From NCBI GenBank assembly GCA_013373205.1, contig JABXIG010000015.1, positions 1 through 64,000 of the forward strand: DNA of 64,000 nucleotides. Direction: 5' to 3'. The stretch comes from Methylocystaceae bacterium (GTDB lineage Bacteria; Pseudomonadota; Alphaproteobacteria; Rhodospirillales; Terasakiellaceae). This document shows, piece by piece, positions 16,927-24,448 of this stretch. Position 1 is the stretch's first letter, and each line of letters opens with the position of its first letter. A model generated the notes under the pieces. It was given only the letters and a program-made list of their open reading frames with translations. It was not told where the DNA came from and searched no databases. The translations under genes and the position numbers were made by a program.

Positions 16927-16955
16927 TTATTACGCTTCCAATGACACAGTGTCAA
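16927..16955 (-). promoter_or_regulatory. Sigma-70-type promoter of the tyrA-like leader
   Basis: On the minus strand, TTGACA (16950-16955) and TAATAA (16927-16932) are separated by exactly 17 bases. The predicted start of transcription is near 16920, right at the leader peptide ATG. Confidence 0.75.
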
Positions 16956-16997
16956 CAAAAAGCCGACCCTGACAATTTCTATCATCAGGGTCGGCTT
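16956..16997 (-). terminator. Terminator of the GNAT gene
   Basis: A perfect 13-base stem (16960-16972 with 16985-16997) followed on the minus strand by a T run. It lies 26 bases past the acetyltransferase stop. Its T run directly abuts the -35 element of the tyrA-like promoter. Confidence 0.9.
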
Positions 16998-17022
16998 AAG
17001 TTAGGGCCAGGGGCTATATCAA

Positions 17023-17574
17023 TCAGTTTGCTACAACGTTAAAATGATCGACATTCAGGGCCGAAAGTTCAATCTCGGCAATATTGTGTTGTGTTTGAAG
17101 ATCGTAATCTTCTTCGATCAGACGTTTGCGCATCTTAATGCCGTCCCGTCCCGCCGGGATCAGGGTAAGCGCATCACGACATTCCATATAACCGTTTTCA
17201 GACAGCATATGCATCATGACCGCATTATCGAAAGGAATTTCCCCGTTGATCTGGCTCGCACCGGATTGCATAGCCTCGATCTCCGCCCAGGAAAGCAAGC
17301 TTTCCCCAATACCATGTTGACGCAAGCGCGGATGGACACACATGGCCAAAATGGTGGCGGTCTTCATATTCGGGGTGAACACATTCAAGATATATCCCAC
17401 CGTCTGATCCCCCATCTTGGCCACAATGCAATGGGCCACCTGTGAGAGGAAATAGCGTTTCAGACTTTTACGATATGATTCTTTTCTTGAAAAACACATG
17501 TCTTCAAGACTCATCAATTCAGTCAAATCATCCAGCGACGCATTTTGATATTGAACTGAAACGATCTGGTTCAT
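17023..17574 (-). CDS. GNAT family N-acetyltransferase (RimI-like)
   Basis: 183 residues. The acetyl-CoA binding motif A is visible as AMCVHPRLRQHGIGESLLSWAE, preceded by a VGYILNVF strand and followed by NAVMMHMLSENGYMECRD, the usual order of the GNAT fold. The layout is close to RimI, which acetylates protein N-termini, but the C-terminal 30 residues are extra and the target cannot be read from sequence. It is a single gene with its own terminator at 16956-16997 and follows the small secreted protein gene at 17608 on the same strand. Confidence 0.85.
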   Translation of the reverse strand: MNQIVSVQYQNASLDDLTELMSLEDMCFSRKESYRKSLKRYFLSQVAHCIVAKMGDQTVGYILNVFTPNMKTATILAMCVHPRLRQHGIGESLLSWAEIEAMQSGASQINGEIPFDNAVMMHMLSENGYMECRDALTLIPAGRDGIKMRKRLIEEDYDLQTQHNIAEIELSALNVDHFNVVAN

Positions 17575-17607
17575 TTTCTTATTCCTTACAATAAGCGACG
17601 TCGGTCT

Positions 17608-17877
17608 TTATTCGACACTCAGTTTGCCATCGCTGATGATTACAGTTGTGTCTTCTGCAACATTCAATGCAGCGTCTGCACTGTCTTGCAGTTGAATGCT
17701 GCATTGGGCGCAAATCTCCAAAACATTGGAACCAGCTTCGACAGTTACTTCCTGCTCACCGTTCACCAAAACGACATGTGCGACTTCATCTTCGTTGATT
17801 ACATCTGCTGCGTTTGACACAGTTGCCCAAGCAAAAACAGTTGCAGCAACAGCTAAAACAGATACACCAGTCTTCAT
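17608..17877 (-). CDS. Small secreted hypothetical protein
   Basis: 89 residues from the ATG at 17877, which has GGAGAAG just upstream. A signal peptide (VLAVAATVFAWATVSNA) is followed by a 65-residue acidic mature part that alternates hydrophobic and polar residues and contains a Cys-x-x-Cys pair (EICAQCSIQL). The CxxC could bind a metal or act as a redox pair in the periplasm. I do not recognise a family. It lies 33 bases before the GNAT gene on the same strand, and may share its transcript. Confidence 0.6.
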   Translation of the reverse strand: MKTGVSVLAVAATVFAWATVSNAADVINEDEVAHVVLVNGEQEVTVEAGSNVLEICAQCSIQLQDSADAALNVAEDTTVIISDGKLSVE

Positions 17878-17994
17878 ATTCTTCTCCAAAAAAGGGGTCC
17901 GACAATCAGGACCTGCATCATTTAGAGAGGAATTTATACTTTTGAAAAGCGAATTTTATTGATGTTTAATATCGATTTTATTGAAGTTAAGACA

Positions 17995-18849
17995 TCAACG
18001 ATCTTCTTCTGTGGCCGCAACAAGACGCAAACCTTCAAGGGCGGTATCAAACCGGGCGTTATCTTCCCCATCGACAAAGACACAATAGGCACTTCTGGTG
18101 AAACTTGCTTCATTTTCAATAAGATGAAGGCGACCATCTGTGATGAAAGGACGTACCATACGCAAGGGGAGATAAGCAGATCCCCCCTGACTTAACAGAT
18201 ATTGCACTGCCAAGGGACCATAATTTGTCGTCAGTCGGGCCATATCACGATCCGGAAAATGGCGAGCATGATCCATCTTAAATTCCGCCCCCCAATCGAT
18301 GAAAAGATAATTACGATCATCCGGGCCATAGTGCGTCAGAGAATCACTGACCAGAACCAAACTTTCTTCCATAATCTGTTCCACCACCAAGCCTGTTCGG
18401 TTTTGCGGTGTATAAGTAATCACCAGATCCAAAAGGCCATTGACCAGTTGCTGCATCAAATTTTCAGACGCCCCCACATTGGCCATAATGGCATAATCCG
18501 GCACAGCTTTTTTGATCCAGGGCAGCCAGTCAATCATCAGCCGTTCCCACAAGGTAAACTGCACCCCGACGCTTAAACGCGCTTCAAAGGCTTGGGGTAA
18601 AGCCACTTCCTGACAGGCTTGTTCCCAGGTCTGCACCATTTTTTGAGCAAAAGGCTTAAACTGCGCACCGGCAGGCGTTAAAACCGCACCGGACTTTGAC
18701 CGATGAAACAGGGTCTGCCCCAACAGGTCTTCCAGTTGCTTCACCCGTGTACTGATGGTCGATTGAGTCACATAAAGCTGTTCCGACGCTTTGGCAAAGC
18801 TACCCTGTTCAGAAATGGCTAAAAATGTTTTGGCAAGGGTGATATCCAT
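17995..18849 (-). CDS. LysR-type transcriptional regulator
   Basis: 284 residues starting at MDITLAKTFLAISEQGSFAK. The N-terminal winged helix-turn-helix (SEQLYVTQSTISTRVKQLED) is canonical; residues about 90-284 form the ligand-binding domain. The start at 18849 gives the standard LysR N-terminus and has a TTGGA site; the frame also extends upstream to 18900. It is divergent from the small Cys-rich secreted protein at 18953, with about 100 bases between, the usual arrangement of a LysR regulator and its target. The inducer is unknown. Confidence 0.93.
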   Translation of the reverse strand: MDITLAKTFLAISEQGSFAKASEQLYVTQSTISTRVKQLEDLLGQTLFHRSKSGAVLTPAGAQFKPFAQKMVQTWEQACQEVALPQAFEARLSVGVQFTLWERLMIDWLPWIKKAVPDYAIMANVGASENLMQQLVNGLLDLVITYTPQNRTGLVVEQIMEESLVLVSDSLTHYGPDDRNYLFIDWGAEFKMDHARHFPDRDMARLTTNYGPLAVQYLLSQGGSAYLPLRMVRPFITDGRLHLIENEASFTRSAYCVFVDGEDNARFDTALEGLRLVAATEEDR

Positions 18850-18952
18850 GTTTGTTCCAAGAATGCACAAGACCAAACGGATGGCCCTTCTCTTTTTCAA
18901 AAAATATCATATATTCAAAACAGAAGCACAACAAGTTCAAGGGACTGACGAT

Positions 18953-19294
18953 ATGTTTTCAAAATTTATTCTGACTTCATTTTTCCTGATTGGCCTGCTG
19001 ATCAGCGTCCCCGCTGTCGCAAGCGACTCCATTGAACAGTGCCTTGCAGAACATGAAACTTGCAGCAAAGCCTGTCTGGAAAAGGACACCGCAGGCTCCC
19101 AAGCCGCCTGCGTTGCTCAATGTGGCCTTGCTGAAGCTCAGTGTGCAGGAAACATCGGCTTAAAAACGGGCGAACCCTATATTCGCGACAAAATTGAAGA
19201 ATTAGAAGGGTTTATGAAACGTTTTCTGGATGATTTTCTTCCCGAAAACGACACACAGTCCCAACCAGATCACCCAAATCACACAGACACCTAA
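18953..19294 (+). CDS. Small Cys-rich secreted protein
   Basis: 113 residues. A signal peptide (ILTSFFLIGLLISVPAVA, then SDS) precedes a short domain with six cysteines arranged as C-x6-C-x3-C and C-x3-C-x6-C, suggesting a helical hairpin held by disulfides (CLAEHETCSKAC and CVAQCGLAEAQC). The C-terminal part is charged and polar. AAGGGA at 18938-18943 supports the ATG. It is divergent from the LysR gene and may be its target. The family is not recognised; metal binding or a periplasmic chaperone role are possible but unsupported. Confidence 0.65.
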   Translation: MFSKFILTSFFLIGLLISVPAVASDSIEQCLAEHETCSKACLEKDTAGSQAACVAQCGLAEAQCAGNIGLKTGEPYIRDKIEELEGFMKRFLDDFLPENDTQSQPDHPNHTDT

Positions 19295-19392
19295 ACGATG
19301 TATCTCACCCATTTGAGGGATGCCACATGGTAGAACTGATTGTAATATCCTGAGACTATTACATTCAGAAATTGTTTAATTGGCTTCCCCTC

Positions 19393-19668
19393 ATGTATCA
19401 ATCACGCCAATATCTGGAAATCTGTGGCAAATTGGTTGCTAGCCCGTTTTGCGAAAACGACACACTATATGGTGTGTCTTTGCACCGTCTTCTTTGTGCA
19501 CTCCATGAAAGCGGGGCACAAACCATGACTGACTTTAAAGCCATCCTGATGGGTGCAATTGAAGTGGAAATTGGCTTGGAAGATATGTCCAAAGTCTTTG
19601 ACATTTATCATAACATTTTGGATAAACTGTCAGAACAAGGGCTCCAGCCGGATCTTATGACCCACTAA
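19393..19668 (+). CDS. Small hypothetical protein
   Basis: 91 residues from the ATG at 19393 (a TTG at 19372 would add seven). It is soluble, mostly helical by composition, and has no signal peptide, membrane segment or motif that I recognise. There is no clear ribosome site. It ends 9 bases before the stop of the convergent solute-binding-like gene. It may be real because codon use looks like its neighbours, but this is weak evidence. Confidence 0.4.
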   Translation: MYQSRQYLEICGKLVASPFCENDTLYGVSLHRLLCALHESGAQTMTDFKAILMGAIEVEIGLEDMSKVFDIYHNILDKLSEQGLQPDLMTH

Positions 19669-19676
19669 TTTTTAGA

Positions 19677-20423
19677 TCAAAACTTCATATGAGACAAATA
19701 TCGACGCATGAGATATTCAATGCGCCCGTTTTTATGCATCTTTGCGATTTCTTGACTCACCTGTTCACCGATCTTCTGACCTTTTCCATTTTTAGAGAAA
19801 GCCAGAAAGGTTTTTAGGCTATCAAAAGGTTCGCCTGCAGGTTCAATCATGTTATGCAACCCGGCATTTGCCGCCGCATATTCAGCGATCAGTTTCGGAC
19901 TGGCAAATAAAGCAACCCGGCCGTTCATCAAAACCTTGATACCTGACAAAGTTTTATTCACATAATCAACCTGCAACAACTCTTCTGATTCAAATTTTTC
20001 AAAATTCGTTCCCAAATTCACTCTGGCAACTTTTGCCACATGATAGGGATGGGCCTCTTCTACAGTGGATGCCGAAATCAAACTGCCCGATTTTCGAAAG
20101 AACAGCAGTTCCATATCCAGCAAGGCCGGCTCAAAGAAATCAACAAATTTGGTACGTTCCTCTGACTTAATAAATGGGGCTATCCCGTCAACCTTGCCCA
20201 GTTTTACATACCGAATGGCCCGTGGCCACGGCAGGAAGTGAAAACGCACATGATGGCCCAATCGCCCGTAAGCTTCATTGACGATATCAACCAAAATCCC
20301 TTCCGGTCCAGTATCTCGCATCATCGCATATGGCGGGATATGTGCAACGGCAATGTCATACCGATCGGCCTTCGCTTTTTCAGCAAAAGTCAAAAACACC
20401 AATAGGACAATAAGCGAACGCAT
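19677..20423 (-). CDS. Periplasmic solute-binding family 3-like protein
   Basis: 248 residues with a signal peptide (LIVLLVFLTFAEKAKA, then DRYD). The fold motifs are those of family 3 extracellular binding proteins: IPPYAM, GILVDIVNEAYGRLG, WPRAIRYVKLGKVDGI and SEERTKFVDFFEP. No ABC permease or ATPase lies nearby, so it could be an orphan binding protein or a sensor-type protein of the kind common in marine Alphaproteobacteria. It follows the dGTPase gene by 12 bases on the same strand and is probably co-transcribed with it. Ligand unknown; amino acids are typical for the family. Confidence 0.85.
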   Translation of the reverse strand: MRSLIVLLVFLTFAEKAKADRYDIAVAHIPPYAMMRDTGPEGILVDIVNEAYGRLGHHVRFHFLPWPRAIRYVKLGKVDGIAPFIKSEERTKFVDFFEPALLDMELLFFRKSGSLISASTVEEAHPYHVAKVARVNLGTNFEKFESEELLQVDYVNKTLSGIKVLMNGRVALFASPKLIAEYAAANAGLHNMIEPAGEPFDSLKTFLAFSKNGKGQKIGEQVSQEIAKMHKNGRIEYLMRRYLSHMKF

Positions 20424-20435
20424 AAGTTACATTCC

Positions 20436-21809
20436 TCATAAAGAAACGCCCTTTAATATATTTGTCATATTTACAGCGGCCCGGTCGCTGAGTCCAGAAA
20501 TGAAATCCGTAACCATTAAAAGATATTCATAGCGATTGCTTGGCTGAAAGGCAGGCGGATCCATTATTTTCAGCAATCTCATACTCTTAGGCGACACACT
20601 CTGGACCTCACCAGCCTGGGCTTCCAAATCCAGAACCGCCGCGCACATATTGGACAATAAAACGCCAATCAAATCAAAACTTGCGGTTTCAATCTCCAAT
20701 TTTCGTCGGGTGCCGAAAATCGATTGCCCGGCAAACCTTTTACAGGCCTGTGCTTCATCTGCAAACGGTGTAACAGCCAGTAATTCTTCATTAAAATGTC
20801 CAGATAGAAGTTCTTTTTCATGTTTGATAAAGGCATCAACCGTTGCTTTGGTCAGATTGCCTATAGCTTTGGAACGCAAGAACCCCAGCTTTTCATTTTC
20901 CGACATGGCCTGATACCAGCCTTGTTCCATAAGGTCCTGGCGTCGAGCTTCAACCGTTTTGCCATGTTTGTGCGACCATGCAAGCGGGGCGAGATGATAT
21001 TCCACATCCTTGAAAGACACACATTCCATGGTCACCCCATCTTCAAGGTCGGCCACCCGGTAACAAATATCATCTGCGGCTTCCATCAAAAATGCCAAGG
21101 GATGACGACACCATAATGTATCCCCATCGCGTTTAATCAATCCTAGACTATCCGCGATTTCTGCAAACAAATCTTTTTCCGACTGACAAAAACCGGCTTT
21201 TTTACCTTCAATCCGTTTCTGGTTGTTAGGGCTGGCATCACCCGGATATTTGGTAAAGGCCCCAAGCGTAGCATGGGACAAGCGAAAACCACCCTTCTCA
21301 CGAAAATAATCCAGTCGATTTAATATGCGAAAGCCCTGCGCATTGCCTTCAAATTCGGTAAAATCTTTCTTTTGTGCCTCTGTCATATCAGGACTGAAAA
21401 CACGCTCGCCATGATCACAAAACCATTGCTGAATAGCCGCTTCACCCGCATGGCCAAAAGGTGGATTTCCGATATCATGAGACAAACAGGCGACCTGAAC
21501 GATATAGCCAAAGTCATGCGGTGAAATATAATCAGGAATATCGCTGCCGCCTTCAATTAACTGACGCCCGACACCAAACCCTAAGGAACGACCAACAGAA
21601 GCGACCTCGATACTATGGGTCAAACGTGACCTTACACGTCCACCAACAGATAAAGGATGAACCTGCGTCTTATCCTGCAGGCGTCTAAAAAAAGAAGAAA
21701 AGGTGATCCGGTCCAGATCTAGCAGAAACGGGCTTTCTTCGCGACCGACCACTCCGTCACCTTTGACGCCAATGCGTTTTGTGGACAAGAGATCATGCCA
21801 ATTCATCAT
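20436..21809 (-). CDS. dgt: Deoxyguanosinetriphosphate triphosphohydrolase
   Basis: 457 residues, HD-domain dNTPase. The metal-binding residues appear in RSRLTHSIEVA and CLSHDIGNPPFGHAGE; further family motifs are RITFSSFFRRLQDKTQV and the AADDICYRVADLEDG helix. The enzyme hydrolyses dGTP (and often other dNTPs) to the nucleoside and triphosphate, tuning dNTP pools. Length is close to E. coli Dgt and longer than the short type I-like homologues. Some dGTPases protect against phage, but nothing here singles this one out. It precedes the solute-binding-like gene by 12 bases. Confidence 0.93.
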   Translation of the reverse strand: MMNWHDLLSTKRIGVKGDGVVGREESPFLLDLDRITFSSFFRRLQDKTQVHPLSVGGRVRSRLTHSIEVASVGRSLGFGVGRQLIEGGSDIPDYISPHDFGYIVQVACLSHDIGNPPFGHAGEAAIQQWFCDHGERVFSPDMTEAQKKDFTEFEGNAQGFRILNRLDYFREKGGFRLSHATLGAFTKYPGDASPNNQKRIEGKKAGFCQSEKDLFAEIADSLGLIKRDGDTLWCRHPLAFLMEAADDICYRVADLEDGVTMECVSFKDVEYHLAPLAWSHKHGKTVEARRQDLMEQGWYQAMSENEKLGFLRSKAIGNLTKATVDAFIKHEKELLSGHFNEELLAVTPFADEAQACKRFAGQSIFGTRRKLEIETASFDLIGVLLSNMCAAVLDLEAQAGEVQSVSPKSMRLLKIMDPPAFQPSNRYEYLLMVTDFISGLSDRAAVNMTNILKGVSL

Positions 21810-21988
21810 TTTAAATTCACTCCTTTAAAAGCCGAGCACACAGTAGGATGGATAGGAAGTTATGATAAATAGGAAAAATTTATTAGTTAAATTGATATAA
21901 CTCATTTTACTAATTTATTCAGCTGACCTATATTCATTCTCAACAAAACGAACACACAATTTTCACAACTTAACTGGAGTTCAGTTTC

Positions 21989-22513
21989 ATGACTAAACAA
22001 GTTCCTTCCACCGTTTTCAAAACACGCGTTCGCAACGAAGCTCTGGGCGGTCCTAACCCGTTTGAGTGGAAAGACCTGTCTACAGACGACGTCTTCAAAG
22101 ACAAAAACGTTGTTCTTTTCTCTTTGCCGGGTGCCTTTACACCAACATGTTCCACATCTCACCTGCCCCGTTACGAAGAACTTTACGAAGAGTTCAAAGC
22201 CCAAGGCGTTGATGCCGTTGTCTGCTTGTCCGTGAACGATGCGTTTGTGATGTTCCAATGGGGCAAATCACAAAATGCTGAAAACGTCTTCTTGCTGCCA
22301 GACGGTAACGCAGAATTCACCCGCAAAATGGGTATGTTGGTTGACAAATCCAACCTCGGTTTCGGTATGCGTAGCTGGCGTTATTCCATGTATGTGGAAA
22401 ATGGCGAGATCAAGCAAATGTTTGTTGAGCCTGGCTATGAAGACAACTGCCCGACCGACCCGTTTGAAGTGTCTGATGCTGACACTATGCTGAACTACCT
22501 GAAAAACCGCTAA
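21989..22513 (+). CDS. Peroxiredoxin 5-type (glutaredoxin/glutathione-dependent)
   Basis: 174 residues. The catalytic motif [12 protein letters not shown] places the peroxidatic Cys at 54; downstream the [13 protein letters not shown] and [12 protein letters not shown] segments are typical of the Prx5 group. It reduces hydrogen and organic peroxides. No glutaredoxin domain is fused, but a glutaredoxin gene lies two genes downstream, and a glutathione reductase follows, so the reductant route is visible in the neighbourhood. GGAG precedes the ATG. A hairpin at 22537-22589 separates it from the next gene. Confidence 0.93.
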   Translation: MTKQVPSTVFKTRVRNEALGGPNPFEWKDLSTDDVFKDKNVVLFSLPGAFTPTCSTSHLPRYEELYEEFKAQGVDAVVCLSVNDAFVMFQWGKSQNAENVFLLPDGNAEFTRKMGMLVDKSNLGFGMRSWRYSMYVENGEIKQMFVEPGYEDNCPTDPFEVSDADTMLNYLKNR

Positions 22514-22536
22514 ACTTCCCCGAGTTTAGTGTGTCC

Positions 22537-22592
22537 GAGAGGAAGAAGTCAGATCCCCCTCGTATCTCTCCCCTAGGCTTCTTCCTCTCTTT
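22537..22592 (+). terminator. Hairpin after the peroxiredoxin gene
   Basis: GAGAGGAAGAAG (22537-22548) pairs exactly with CTTCTTCCTCTC (22578-22589), with a 29-base loop and a short T run. It may terminate or reduce transcription into the downstream FAD reductase gene. Confidence 0.6.
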
Positions 22593-22624
22593 CTATACCA
22601 ACCACCCCAAAAAGGCCCAAGACA

Positions 22625-24061
22625 ATGACTAATAGAAAAGTAGATGTCGCCATCATTGGCGCCGGTACCGCAGGCATGGGTGCCTATCGCGAAGTGCTCA
22701 AACGGACAGACAGTGTTGTGCTGATTGAAGGTGGTGAATATGGAACCACCTGCGCACGGGTCGGCTGCATGCCCTCCAAATTATTGATTGCAGCTGCAGA
22801 AGCCGCTCATTTTGGTCAACATACTCAGCCCTTCGGCGTCACGTACGAAAAACCTGTTATTGATGGTAAGGCCGTCATGAAACGGGTCCGTGATGAACGC
22901 GACCGTTTTGTCGGCTTCGTCAAAGAAGATGTTGAAAACTGGAACGCAGACCAACGCATTCGTGCCTATGCCAAGTTCATTGACGACCACACGCTGGAAC
23001 TCAGTGATGGTCAGATCATCGAAGCAGACCGGATCGTGATTGCCACAGGGTCCAGCACATTCGTGCCGCCCCCCTTTAAAGCTTTTGGTGATCGTTTAAT
23101 TGTGAATGACGATGTGTTTGACTGGGATGATTTGCCAGAATCCGTTGTGGTCTTTGGTGCAGGTGTCATCGGGCTGGAACTGGGACAGGCTTTAAGCCGT
23201 CTTGGTGTGCGCACCTCCCTGTTTGGACGTGACTATCTGGTGGGGCCGTTAAGTGACGATGTGGTGAAATTCAAAGCCCGTGAAACCTTCATGTCAGAAT
23301 TTCCTTTCCACCCTCATGGTGATGTCACACGTATGGAAAATGTCGGTGATGGCGTTGAAATCGATTATGTTGATGACGGCAAAACCATCACGGAAAAATA
23401 CGAATACGCTTTGGTTGCCACAGGTCGCCGTCCCAATGTGGACAAGCTCGGGCTGGAAAACACATCCATGAAACTCGATGATCGTGGTGTGCCAAAATTC
23501 GTGCTCGCCACAGGTCAAACCAGTGTCAGCCATATCTTCATTGCTGGCGATGCGGGCAACAATATCCCCTTGCTGCATGAAGCGGCCGATGAAGGAAAGA
23601 TCGTGGGTTATAATGCCGCACGCTACCCGGAAATCCGCGCCTTTACTAAATCGTCGCCGATTGCCGTGATGTTTAGTGACCCCCAGATCATGATGATCGG
23701 TGAAAGCCATAAGCAACTGACGGAGCGCGATGCTGATTTTGCGATTGGTTCCGTTGATTTTAAAGGACAAGGTCGTTCACGGGTTATGTTGGTGAACAAT
23801 GGTATTCTGCGGGTTTATGGCGAACGTGGTACAGGTCGCTTCCTCGGTGCGGAAATGATTGGGCCCAAGGCCGAACATATTGCACATTTGCTCGCTTGGG
23901 CGCACCAGTCGGGACTAACGGTTTCAGAAATGCTGGATCGTCCCTTTTATCACCCCGTTGTGGAAGAAGGGGTACGTACCGCCCTTCGTGACTTGAATGC
24001 CAACCTGAATATGGGTCCCGTTTCACCTGCACGCTGCATCGACTGTGGCCCCGGTGCTTAA
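22625..24061 (+). CDS. FAD-dependent disulfide reductase (dihydrolipoyl dehydrogenase-like) with C-terminal CxxC
   Basis: 478 residues, pyridine nucleotide-disulfide oxidoreductase class I. FAD site IIGAGTAGMGAYRE, redox pair Cys43-Cys48 in TTCARVGCMPSK, NAD(P) site VFGAGVIGLELGQ, second FAD motif FIAGDAG, and the dimerisation domain with the HPVVEEG acid-base pair. It is annotated as dihydrolipoyl dehydrogenase in relatives, yet no 2-oxoacid dehydrogenase genes are here. It ends in CIDCGPGA: an extra Cys pair (471 and 474), as in enzymes that relay electrons over a mobile tail. With the peroxiredoxin before and the glutaredoxin 16 bases after, a dedicated peroxide-reduction role is plausible (inference). 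Confidence 0.88.
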   Translation: MTNRKVDVAIIGAGTAGMGAYREVLKRTDSVVLIEGGEYGTTCARVGCMPSKLLIAAAEAAHFGQHTQPFGVTYEKPVIDGKAVMKRVRDERDRFVGFVKEDVENWNADQRIRAYAKFIDDHTLELSDGQIIEADRIVIATGSSTFVPPPFKAFGDRLIVNDDVFDWDDLPESVVVFGAGVIGLELGQALSRLGVRTSLFGRDYLVGPLSDDVVKFKARETFMSEFPFHPHGDVTRMENVGDGVEIDYVDDGKTITEKYEYALVATGRRPNVDKLGLENTSMKLDDRGVPKFVLATGQTSVSHIFIAGDAGNNIPLLHEAADEGKIVGYNAARYPEIRAFTKSSPIAVMFSDPQIMMIGESHKQLTERDADFAIGSVDFKGQGRSRVMLVNNGILRVYGERGTGRFLGAEMIGPKAEHIAHLLAWAHQSGLTVSEMLDRPFYHPVVEEGVRTALRDLNANLNMGPVSPARCIDCGPGA

Positions 24062-24077
24062 GTAAGGAGATAAGAAA

Positions 24078-24332
24078 ATGGCTGTTGAAATTTTCACTAA
24101 AGACAACTGCATGTTCTGTAAAAAAGCCAAGGCCCTTTTTACAGAAAACAACATCCCTTTTGAAGAAATTGACGCCAGCACAGTGGATCGTTTCAAGGCC
24201 ATGCAGGAACGGATTCCCGGTGCCAAGACCGTCCCTCAGGTCATCATTGATGGTCACTTGATTGGTGGATTTGATGTGCTGGACACCTACAAAGATCAGA
24301 TTTTGGCAAAACTGAAAAAGTCTGATTCATAA
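24078..24332 (+). CDS. Glutaredoxin (dithiol)
   Basis: 84 residues. The active site CMFC is at 11-14, with the cis-proline motif TVPQVIIDG and the GGFDVLDTY glutathione-binding turn. It reduces disulfides or glutathionylated proteins using glutathione; its likely clients here are the Prx5-type peroxiredoxin and perhaps the upstream FAD reductase. AAGGAG precedes the ATG, and only 16 bases separate it from the reductase gene, so the two share a transcript. A strong terminator follows at 24364-24397. Confidence 0.95.
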   Translation: MAVEIFTKDNCMFCKKAKALFTENNIPFEEIDASTVDRFKAMQERIPGAKTVPQVIIDGHLIGGFDVLDTYKDQILAKLKKSDS

Positions 24333-24363
24333 AAAGATCACAGCAAAAGATCACAGCTTTGTG

Positions 24364-24397
24364 AAAAGCGTTGAGGCTTTTAGCCTTGACGCTTTTT
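24364..24397 (+). terminator. Rho-independent terminator after glutaredoxin
   Basis: A 14-base stem (24364-24377 with 24383-24396, two G-U pairs), 5-base loop and a T run. It closes the reductase-glutaredoxin unit. Confidence 0.85.
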
Positions 24398-24448
24398 GCG
24401 ATGTGCTTATCTTCAACCTTAACTTTTCTCAACTCATAGAGGCCCGAC

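Noticed and set aside
20436-21809. dGTPase as an antiphage defence gene
   Set aside because: Some dGTPases deplete dNTPs during infection, but the neighbours here are ordinary and the protein looks like a housekeeping Dgt.
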